From NCBI GenBank assembly GCA_937924345.1, contig CALDTD010000278.1, forward strand, positions 1-11,288: 11,288 nt of DNA, written 5' to 3'. The first letter of the stretch is position 1. Every line of letters begins with the position of its first letter. A program made the position numbers and the translations under genes. This DNA comes from an uncultured Flavobacteriales bacterium (GTDB lineage Bacteria; Bacteroidota; Bacteroidia; Flavobacteriales_D; Parvicellaceae). Below, one piece after another: positions 6,106 to 11,288 of the stretch. The notes beneath the pieces are model-generated. The model ran no database searches and was not told the DNA's origin. It saw nothing but the letters and a program-made list of their open reading frames with translations.

Positions 6106-7221
6106 ATGAGCAAAAGAGATTATTACGAAGTATTAGGAGTTAGTAAAGGAGCTTCTGACAGCGAAATAAAAAAAGCCTACAGAAAAATGGCAATTAAATT
6201 TCATCCTGATAAAAACCCGGATGATGCAGCTGCAGAGGCTAAATTTAAAGAAGCAGCAGAAGCCTACGAAATCTTAAGCGACAATCAAAAGCGTCAACAA
6301 TACGATCAATTTGGACACTCTATGGGTGGCGGAGGATTCGGCGGTGGCGGTTTCAGTGGCGGAGGAATGAATATGGACGACATATTCTCTCAGTTTGGGG
6401 ACATCTTTGGTGGCGGTGGATTTGGTGGCGGTGGTCGCCAAAGAAGAGGACCGAGACGAAGAAAAGGCTCTAACCTTCGTGTAAAAATAAAACTAACGCT
6501 GGAAGACATTGTAAACGGTGTAGAAAAGAAAATTAAAGTCAACAAACAAGTTGCTGCAGAAGGTGTAGAATTTAGCTCCTGTTCTGCTTGTGGTGGCTCT
6601 GGCCAAGTGACTAGAGTTACCAATACTATTTTAGGGGCAATGCAAACCGCTTCAACCTGCCCAACATGCCAAGGTGCTGGACAAACTGTTTCTAAAAGAC
6701 CAAATGGAGTTGATGCTAGTGGTTTAGAACGAAAAGAAGTAGTTATTCCTATCGAAATACCAGCTGGTGTGGAAGAAGGGATGCAATTAAATGTACAAGG
6801 AAAAGGTAATGACGCTCCTGGTGGAGGAATACCTGGTGACTTAATCGTAGTAATCGAAGAAGTAGAGCACGAAAAACTAAGACGAAATGGTAATGATGTT
6901 CATTATGATTTGCACTTAAGCTTTATTGACGCTGCACTAGGAAAAGAAATTGAGGTTCCTTTGGTTGAAGGAAAAGCAAAAATTAAGGTAAACCCTGGTA
7001 CCCAAAGTGGTAAAATATTAAGACTTAGAGGTAAAGGTATTCCAGAGTTAAATGGATATGGTAAGGGTGACCAATTAATCAATATTCAATTATGGACACC
7101 TCAAAACTTAACGAAGGATGAGAAAAAACAATTAGAAAAGTTAAGAGAAAACGAAAATTTTCAACCCAACTTAAATAAGGCTAAGAGTTTCTTTGATCGT
7201 GTAAAAGAACATTTTACATAA
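6106..7221 (+). CDS. dnaJ: Chaperone DnaJ (Hsp40) with a reduced zinc domain
   Basis: A 371-residue class A-like Hsp40 that delivers unfolded clients to DnaK and triggers ATP hydrolysis. It has a J domain at 4-70 with HPD at 33-35, then a Gly/Phe region (about 72-110), a short Arg-rich linker (111-122), two substrate-binding beta domains and a C-terminal dimerisation segment. The cysteine-rich region holds only two CxxCxGxG repeats, C159/C162 and C185/C188, where canonical DnaJ has four. The outer repeats I and IV are replaced by sequence without cysteines ([10 protein letters not shown] and [12 protein letters not shown]). By alignment the survivors are repeats II and III, which form zinc centre II, the one needed for work with DnaK. 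I recall the same reduction in other flavobacterial DnaJ proteins, so it is probably ancestral rather than damage. Confidence 0.97.
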   Translation: MSKRDYYEVLGVSKGASDSEIKKAYRKMAIKFHPDKNPDDAAAEAKFKEAAEAYEILSDNQKRQQYDQFGHSMGGGGFGGGGFSGGGMNMDDIFSQFGDIFGGGGFGGGGRQRRGPRRRKGSNLRVKIKLTLEDIVNGVEKKIKVNKQVAAEGVEFSSCSACGGSGQVTRVTNTILGAMQTASTCPTCQGAGQTVSKRPNGVDASGLERKEVVIPIEIPAGVEEGMQLNVQGKGNDAPGGGIPGDLIVVIEEVEHEKLRRNGNDVHYDLHLSFIDAALGKEIEVPLVEGKAKIKVNPGTQSGKILRLRGKGIPELNGYGKGDQLINIQLWTPQNLTKDEKKQLEKLRENENFQPNLNKAKSFFDRVKEHFT

Positions 7222-7484
7222 TGAAAGTTCTTATTTCCTTATCTCTTTTTGTGGTTATTACGTTTTCTTGTAGCAGAAATGGAAATACGAATAGTGCGTC
7301 TATTATTTGTAACTGCTATGACGAAATCCACAGTGCAAGTGTTCAATTAGATAATGAAAAGTCTATTGAAGCTAAAGTAAACGCGTGTAATACTATGCTC
7401 TCTGATCAACTTTCTTCTTTTGGTGAAGATGAAGATAAGAAAGCTGACTTTTTAACTGACTTTAGAGCTTGTCAAGAAAACTAA
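7221..7484 (+). CDS. Small lipoprotein of unknown function
   Basis: An 87-residue product with a lipoprotein signal peptide ([17 protein letters not shown]) whose lipidated cysteine would be C17. The mature part is about 70 residues, mostly helical and acidic, with four further cysteines at C30, C32, C56 and C84, enough for two disulfides in a helical hairpin. The start codon shares its A with the last base of the dnaJ stop codon (TAATG), so translation is probably coupled to dnaJ. rpiB follows after 11 bases. No family was recognised; an outer-membrane or periplasmic location is inferred from the lipobox only. Confidence 0.75.
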   Translation: MKVLISLSLFVVITFSCSRNGNTNSASIICNCYDEIHSASVQLDNEKSIEAKVNACNTMLSDQLSSFGEDEDKKADFLTDFRACQEN

Positions 7485-7495
7485 ATAAAACTTAA

Positions 7496-7924
7496 ATGAA
7501 GATAGCTATTGGGAGTGATCACGCTGGTTTTGAATTAAAAGAGATCCTAATTACTCATTTAAATAAAAAGGGATTTAACATTGAAGATTTTGGATGCTAT
7601 TCAAAAGAAAGTATAGATTACCCTGATGCTGCCCACCCTGTATGTGAAGCAATAGAGAATAAATTAGCTGATTTAGGCTTGCTAATTTGTGGAAGTGGAA
7701 ATGGCATAACGATTACAGCAAATAAACACCAAAAAATTAGAGCAGCACTAAGTTGGACCCCCGAAATAGCAGCTTTAGCAAGACAACATAATGATGCCAA
7801 CATTTTATCATTACCCGCACGTTTTATTACTCAAGAAGATGCTGTAAAAATTACCGATGCATTTTTTGATGCAGAGTTTGAAGGCGGAAGACATCAAAGG
7901 AGAGTAGATAAAATCCCTTTATAA
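7496..7924 (+). CDS. rpiB: Ribose-5-phosphate isomerase B
   Basis: A 142-residue cytoplasmic sugar-phosphate isomerase (RpiB/LacA/LacB family) interconverting ribose 5-phosphate and ribulose 5-phosphate in the non-oxidative pentose phosphate pathway. Family landmarks are SDHAGFELK at 7-15, the active-site cysteine C65 in ICGSGNG, the H98-N99-D100 motif in ARQHNDANIL, and the phosphate-binding tail FEGGRHQRRV at 128-137. Allose-6-phosphate isomerase is a possible side activity of the family. It is the last gene of the grpE-dnaJ-lipoprotein-rpiB run and is followed by a strong terminator. Confidence 0.95.
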   Translation: MKIAIGSDHAGFELKEILITHLNKKGFNIEDFGCYSKESIDYPDAAHPVCEAIENKLADLGLLICGSGNGITITANKHQKIRAALSWTPEIAALARQHNDANILSLPARFITQEDAVKITDAFFDAEFEGGRHQRRVDKIPL

Positions 7925-7944
7925 TTAAAGAAATAAAAGTCACA

Positions 7945-7978
7945 AAAAAAGCCGATTTCAAATGAAATCGGCTTTTTT
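7945..7978. terminator. Bidirectional intrinsic terminator between rpiB and mscL
   Basis: GCCGATTTC at 7951-7959 pairs perfectly with GAAATCGGC at 7964-7972 around a four-base loop. The stem is preceded by A7 and followed by T6, so it gives a hairpin plus U-tract on both strands. It lies between the convergent ends of rpiB (+) and mscL (-) and should stop transcription from both sides. Confidence 0.95.
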
Positions 7979-7995
7979 ACTTTACTAAAAGTAAT

Positions 7996-8421
7996 TTACT
8001 TTTTCAATAAATCTCTAATTTCTCCTAACAAAACTTCTTCTTTAGAAGGTGCAGGCGGAGCTGCTGGAGCTTCCTCTTCTTTTTTCTTTGTTTTGTTGTA
8101 TGCTTTTACAATCATGAACAATACAAAACCAACAATAATTAAATTAATGATTGTATCAATCCAAGCTCCATACATAATTGCATTTTCTGGAACTGCTTTG
8201 GTTACAATTGTATCACCATCTTTAACCTCAACTACAGCTTCAGAAAGCACTAACTTCATGTCAGCAAAACTTCCTCCACCAGTAAACATACCGATGATTG
8301 GCATCATAATCATACTAACAAAACCTTTAACTACTGCACTTACTGCTCCAGCTAAGATTACTGCGATTGCTAAATCTACAACGTTCCCCGTCATGATAAA
8401 GCTCTTAAACTCTTTTAACAT
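7996..8421 (-). CDS. mscL: Large-conductance mechanosensitive channel MscL
   Basis: A 141-residue inner-membrane channel that forms a homopentamer and opens under membrane tension to vent solutes on hypo-osmotic shock. The N-terminal amphipathic helix and TM1 follow the family signature (FKSFIMTGNVVDLAIAVI at 5-22), a periplasmic loop spans about 47-85, TM2 covers about 88-108, and a C-terminal helix LLGEIRDLLKK closes the bundle after an Ala/Pro linker. The pore-lining hydrophobic residues L17 and V21 (E. coli L19, V23) are kept, whereas E. coli G22 and G26 are both alanine here (A20, A24). The protein is complete, and the gene has its own promoter. Confidence 0.96.
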   Translation of the reverse strand: MLKEFKSFIMTGNVVDLAIAVILAGAVSAVVKGFVSMIMMPIIGMFTGGGSFADMKLVLSEAVVEVKDGDTIVTKAVPENAIMYGAWIDTIINLIIVGFVLFMIVKAYNKTKKKEEEAPAAPPAPSKEEVLLGEIRDLLKK

Positions 8422-8446
8422 ATTTTTTGTTTTTAATTTACGGATG

Positions 8447-8476
8447 CGAATGTAGCAGTTTTTTTTAAAAGCAAAA
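8447..8476 (-). promoter_or_regulatory. mscL: Putative promoter of mscL
   Basis: The minus strand carries TTTTG at 8472-8476, 17 bases, then TACATTCG at 8447-8454, one mismatch from the -7 consensus TAnnTTTG. The mscL start codon lies 25 bases downstream. Confidence 0.45.
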
Positions 8477-8511
8477 GTTATTTTTTTATTAAATAAATAA
8501 TTGTTTTTCTT

Positions 8512-8718
8512 CTATTTGACTAAAGTAAAAATTCCCTTTACAGAAGAACCATCGTAATTATCAATATTAACTTCTCCTATTACTTCTAAATCTTTAATCA
8601 CTTCCTTTACAACAGGCTTCTCTTCTGATTCTTTTACTTCCGTATTTTTTTCTTGATTTTCTGCGCAAGAGCTAACTATAAATAGTGGAAAGGCTAAACA
8701 TAAGACTAGTTTTTTCAT
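8512..8718 (-). CDS. Very small lipoprotein, unknown function
   Basis: A 68-residue product starting with a lipoprotein signal (MKKLVLCLAFPLFIVSSC), with C18 as the probable lipidated residue. The mature part is about 50 residues: a Glu/Lys-rich spacer (about 20-40) and a short C-terminal stretch, IGEVNIDNYDGSSVKGIFTLVK, likely a beta hairpin. No family was recognised. The coding sequence starts about 29 bases after a strong hairpin in its presumed leader. The signal peptide and lipobox are the main support that this short frame is a real gene. Confidence 0.65.
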   Translation of the reverse strand: MKKLVLCLAFPLFIVSSCAENQEKNTEVKESEEKPVVKEVIKDLEVIGEVNIDNYDGSSVKGIFTLVK

Positions 8719-8746
8719 ATATATTGTATTTATCGTGTTTAAAACA

Positions 8747-8763
8747 CCCTCAATTGTTGAGGG
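8747..8763. other. Hairpin in the presumed 5' leader of the small lipoprotein gene
   Basis: CCCTCAA at 8747-8753 pairs perfectly with TTGAGGG at 8757-8763 around a three-base loop. Neither strand has a U-run after the stem, so it is not an ordinary terminator. A possible -7 box on the minus strand, TACTATTG at 8778-8785, would place the hairpin about ten bases from the mRNA 5' end, where it could stabilise the transcript or affect translation. Confidence 0.5.
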
Positions 8764-8806
8764 GGAATATTTTGATACAATAGTATATGAAATTCATATT
8801 TTTTTG

Positions 8807-8822
8807 TCATCCTTTAGGATGA
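8807..8822. repeat. Short inverted repeat between trpS and the small lipoprotein gene
   Basis: TCATCC at 8807-8812 and GGATGA at 8817-8822 flank a four-base loop. It is preceded by seven T on the plus strand, but that T-run is on the wrong side for a plus-strand terminator and reads as A on the minus strand. Its position after the trpS stop suggests a 3'-end or processing structure, but this is unsure. Confidence 0.35.
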
Positions 8823-8876
8823 TTCATACATAGAAACATTAATTTTATTGGTTTTTATTAAAAAACTGACATCAAT

Positions 8877-9848
8877 TTAATAACCGCACTTTTTTCTAAC
8901 CTTGGTTAAAGTAGCCGTAGCAATCTCCTTTGCTTTTTTTGCGCCAATTTCTAATGCTTTATCAATTTCCTGTTGATTATTCATAAAGAAATCATAACGC
9001 TCCCTTTCCACTTCAAAACGCGTAAGTATAGCATTTAACAAATCTTTTTTGGCATGCCCCCAACCATAACCACCTGCTTCTAATTGAGATTTCATGTTAG
9101 CAGCCTCTTCTTTTGTAGCAATTAATTTATATAACTGATAAACAGTTGCACTTTCAGCATTCTTAGGGGCTTCTAAAGGTGTGTCGTCAGTGATTATTTT
9201 TTTGTTAATGACTTTTTTTAATTGATTCTTAGGTAAAAAGATGTTTATGAAGTTATCTCTAGACTTACTCATTTTTTCTCCATCGGTTCCGATAATCAAT
9301 TGTGTTTCTGTATTTACTTTTGCTTCTGGCAAAACAAATGTTTCTCCCATTTGATGATTAAATCGGCTAGCAACATCTCTTGTAATCTCTAAATGTTGTA
9401 ATTGGTCTTTACCAACTGGCACAACCTCAGCGTCGTACAACAAAATATCTGCAGCCATTAACATCGGGTAAGTAAACAACCCCGCATTTACATCCTCCAA
9501 CCTATCTGCTTTATCTTTAAAAGAATGTGCTAATGTTAAGCGTTGATATGGAAAATAACAGTTTAAATACCAAGTTAACTCTGTTACCTCAGGAATACCT
9601 GACTGACGATAAAATATTGTTTGTTCAGGGTTTAACCCCAGTGCCAACCAAGCTGCAGCAGTAGAATAGGTATTTTCTTTTAATGTTTTACCGTCTTTTA
9701 TCTGCGTAAGGGTATGTAAATCTGCTATAAACAAAAGAGATTCAGTATCTGATTGTTTAGACAACTCAATTGCAGGTAAAATTGCACCTAATATATTTCC
9801 TAAGTGTGGTGTTCCAGTACTTTGTATTCCTGTTAAAACTCTTGGCAT
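8877..9848 (-). CDS. trpS: Tryptophan--tRNA ligase
   Basis: A 323-residue class Ic aminoacyl-tRNA synthetase that charges tRNA-Trp. The Rossmann catalytic core carries the HIGH-type motif as PHLGN (14-18, within GIQSTGTPHLGN) and the KMSKS loop exactly at 192-196. The tryptophan-pocket region MAADILLYDAEVVPVGKDQLQH lies at 131-152. A C-terminal helical domain (about 215-323) recognises the anticodon. Length and motif order are typical of bacterial TrpRS, and the protein is intact. It appears to be a single-gene transcript with a -7 box 20 bases upstream. Confidence 0.97.
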   Translation of the reverse strand: MPRVLTGIQSTGTPHLGNILGAILPAIELSKQSDTESLLFIADLHTLTQIKDGKTLKENTYSTAAAWLALGLNPEQTIFYRQSGIPEVTELTWYLNCYFPYQRLTLAHSFKDKADRLEDVNAGLFTYPMLMAADILLYDAEVVPVGKDQLQHLEITRDVASRFNHQMGETFVLPEAKVNTETQLIIGTDGEKMSKSRDNFINIFLPKNQLKKVINKKIITDDTPLEAPKNAESATVYQLYKLIATKEEAANMKSQLEAGGYGWGHAKKDLLNAILTRFEVERERYDFFMNNQQEIDKALEIGAKKAKEIATATLTKVRKKCGY

Positions 9849-9867
9849 TATTACTTTTTATTTGCTA

Positions 9868-9875
9868 CAAAAATA
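9868..9875 (-). promoter_or_regulatory. trpS: Putative -7 element of trpS
   Basis: The minus strand reads TATTTTTG, an exact TAnnTTTG match, 19 bases before the trpS ATG. No TTG was seen at the usual -33 distance. Confidence 0.45.
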
Positions 9876-9901
9876 AGGATTATGTTGGAGTAAAATTTAT
9901 T

Positions 9902-9909
9902 TAACTTTG
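9902..9909 (+). promoter_or_regulatory. Putative -7 element of the ABC exporter genes
   Basis: TAACTTTG is an exact TAnnTTTG match on the plus strand, divergent from the trpS promoter. The nearest upstream TTG (9885-9887) is only 14 bases away, shorter than usual. Transcription would begin near 9914, giving a leader of about 45 bases that contains a short ORF. Confidence 0.4.
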
Positions 9910-9921
9910 TTTAAGTATTAA

Positions 9922-9963
9922 ATGATGTGTTGTTTAATGCTTAAAGTAACTTATATGAAATGA
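9922..9963 (+). CDS. Possible 13-codon leader ORF overlapping the exporter start
   Basis: An ATG at 9922, just after the predicted start of transcription, opens a 13-codon frame (MMCCLMLKVTYMK) that ends in TGA at 9961-9963. The stop overlaps the start codon of the membrane-protein gene as ATGA (9960-9963), a classic arrangement for translational coupling. The frame contains three further in-frame ATGs after the first two codons' pair, the last at 9955. No ribosome binding site was seen. Short open frames like this arise by chance, so translation is unproven. Confidence 0.25.
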   Translation: MMCCLMLKVTYMK

Positions 9964-10907
9964 CGTTTATAGGACAATACTATAGATTAAAAGCTAAACT
10001 TTTATACAGGAACTTTGAGTTAGGTATGCTTTTTTGGATAATACCTTTACTAACAATATTTCTCGTAATTTTTGGCTTGATAAATTATTGTGAATTTATT
10101 CACTCAATAGAAACTCATTTATTATTAATAAACTCTGCCTTCCTTTTATTGATACAACAGAAAAGAAATGATGTTCACTTTTTAAAAAGCACACTTACTA
10201 AGGCTCAAGTACAAACAATATTTATTTTAGATAATTTCAGCATTTCATTACCCTTTATTATTCTAGCAATAGGCGCAAAAATTTACTTACATATAGGCAT
10301 TGTAATTATAATTTTATGGATTTCATTATTTCCTATTTCAAAGTTGCGAAAAATTGCTCCTATGTCACTATTTAAAAAATGGAATATAGAATGGAATAGT
10401 TCATTTAGAATTTATGGACTAGCACCTTTAGCTACAATTGGGTTATATGTTTATTCATTTTTTCTTCCTACAACCGCTTACTTAAACATTTTTCTTTTTG
10501 GGATATGTATTCTGTCTCTTTCTATATTTCAAAATACAGAAGAAAATTTAAGCTTTATTCGAATTTTCAACTGCAGCACTAAACAGTTTATTTACAAAAA
10601 ATTAACGGTACATTTAACGCCTTTATTGTTCGTGAGTTTACTAACTATTGTACCTATATTGATTACAGAAAGCAACTATTTTTTAATTATTTTAACAATC
10701 TTGTTCCAAGTGCTTTTATTTAACATAAATACGATACTTGGAAAGTATGCTAACTATGAAAATAAAGCAGCAAAGTTGGTTACTTTTGTCGTAAAATTAA
10801 CGTTTAGCATCATTCCTTTTTTACTGCCTCTCAATTTAATTTTAGCGGCTTTTCTATATAAAAAAGCAATAACATCTTTAAATACCTATCTACATGTTGA
10901 TAATTAA
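9960..10907 (+). CDS. Polytopic membrane protein, probable permease of an ABC exporter
   Basis: A 315-residue, highly hydrophobic protein with about nine predicted membrane segments (near 22-42, 53-67, 87-106, 109-127, 152-170, 173-190, 218-236, 240-260 and 277-300). It has no signal peptide and no periplasmic domain of size. Its last 14 bases overlap the start of an ABC ATPase, so it is most likely the membrane subunit, in the manner of ABC-2-type exporters. The soluble stretch at 191-216, with NTEENLSFIRIFNCSTKQFIYKKL, is the sort of cytoplasmic coupling loop seen in Bacteroidetes exporters of this kind. Sequence gives no clue to the substrate. The start at 9960 is the first ATG in frame and overlaps the stop of a short upstream frame. 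Confidence 0.75.
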   Translation: MTFIGQYYRLKAKLLYRNFELGMLFWIIPLLTIFLVIFGLINYCEFIHSIETHLLLINSAFLLLIQQKRNDVHFLKSTLTKAQVQTIFILDNFSISLPFIILAIGAKIYLHIGIVIIILWISLFPISKLRKIAPMSLFKKWNIEWNSSFRIYGLAPLATIGLYVYSFFLPTTAYLNIFLFGICILSLSIFQNTEENLSFIRIFNCSTKQFIYKKLTVHLTPLLFVSLLTIVPILITESNYFLIILTILFQVLLFNINTILGKYANYENKAAKLVTFVVKLTFSIIPFLLPLNLILAAFLYKKAITSLNTYLHVDN

Positions 10908-11288
10908 AAACTTATCTAAAAAATTTGGAAATAACATTCTATTTAAAGATGTAAATTTAGAGCTTAATGCAGGAAGCATAATAGCTGTAATAGGAAAGAA
11001 TGGAGCGGGAAAAACAACTTTTTTCAATACCATAACTAAGATTGACTCAAATTACAAAGGGTGTTTATTATATAAAAACAAGGAATATAAAAAAATTAAT
11101 GAACTGGGATATATTTCAGCAGAACAATACTTCTATCCTAAAATAACAGGCGAAGAATATTTAAATTTTTTTTTGTTTTCTAGAAATCTAAAAGATGATG
11201 GCGTTATAAACAAATGGAATAAATTATTTCAACTCCCGCTTAAAAATTATGTAGAAGAGTATTCTACCGGAATGAAGAAAAAAATATC
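10894..11288 (+). CDS. ABC transporter ATP-binding protein (3' end cut by the window)
   Basis: The first 131 residues of an ABC ATPase that energises the membrane protein before it. The opening MLIIKNLSKKFGNNILFKDV is typical of exporter ATPases. Walker A is GKNGAGKTT (34-42, K40), and the signature motif appears as YSTGMKKK (123-130). The Q-loop region, about 72-88, reads GYISAEQYFYPKITGEE, with Q78 the likely Q-loop glutamine. Walker B, D-loop and H-switch lie beyond the edge. The distance from Walker A to the signature motif is shorter than in many importers, in line with small drug- or peptide-exporter ATPases. The ATG overlaps the last 14 bases of the membrane-protein gene, which points to cotranslation and a shared complex. 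Confidence 0.93.
   Translation, partial: MLIIKNLSKKFGNNILFKDVNLELNAGSIIAVIGKNGAGKTTFFNTITKIDSNYKGCLLYKNKEYKKINELGYISAEQYFYPKITGEEYLNFFLFSRNLKDDGVINKWNKLFQLPLKNYVEEYSTGMKKKI

Noticed and set aside
8093..8455. 120-codon open frame on the plus strand
   Set aside because: It is antisense to mscL, which is intact and clearly recognised; the frame runs through the mscL promoter region as well.

Overview
This AT-rich window (roughly one third G+C by eye) looks like a chromosomal segment from a member of the Bacteroidetes, most likely a flavobacterium. The evidence is the gene content (a bacterial GGGP synthase beside a phosphopantetheinyl transferase, a flavobacterial-type DnaJ, a signal-bearing protein with a sorting-domain-like tail), promoters with the Bacteroidetes -7 motif TAnnTTTG, and an almost complete absence of Shine-Dalgarno sequences. 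Most genes are housekeeping and complete; only the last one is cut by the window edge. I saw no insertion sequence, phage gene, CRISPR array or classical defence gene.

Layout. Bases 1-767 hold no convincing protein gene: there is a promoter-like site facing left near 72-79, then an A-rich non-coding stretch. A tRNA with anticodon CAT lies on the minus strand at 768-841, with its own hairpin terminator. Next come a YihX-like HAD phosphatase (+) and methylmalonyl-CoA epimerase (-), convergent and overlapping by 29 bases. A secreted protein of unknown role (-) and aspartate-semialdehyde dehydrogenase (-) follow. From about 4000 to 7924 everything reads rightward: a 4'-phosphopantetheinyl transferase and GGGP synthase pair, then grpE, dnaJ, a small lipoprotein and rpiB, closed by a strong hairpin that also serves the oppositely directed mscL. 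Then come a tiny lipoprotein (-) and trpS (-). The right end holds a rightward ABC exporter: a polytopic membrane protein overlapped by its ATPase, which runs off the edge.

How the genes work together. GrpE and DnaJ are the co-chaperones of DnaK, which is not in the window. PPTase activates carrier proteins, and GGGP synthase makes an archaeal-type glyceryl-prenyl ether; they are adjacent and probably cotranscribed, although no shared pathway is established. Asd feeds lysine/diaminopimelate, threonine and methionine synthesis, epimerase serves propionyl-CoA metabolism, and RpiB serves the pentose phosphate pathway. The exporter's substrate cannot be read from this sequence.

The best leads are regulatory or lineage-specific rather than a wholly new system: a 13-codon leader ORF whose stop overlaps the exporter start codon; a possible sigma-54-like site with CTGACA repeats before grpE; a DnaJ that kept only one of its two zinc centres; a near-leaderless PPTase transcript; and the unexplained 5' non-coding region.
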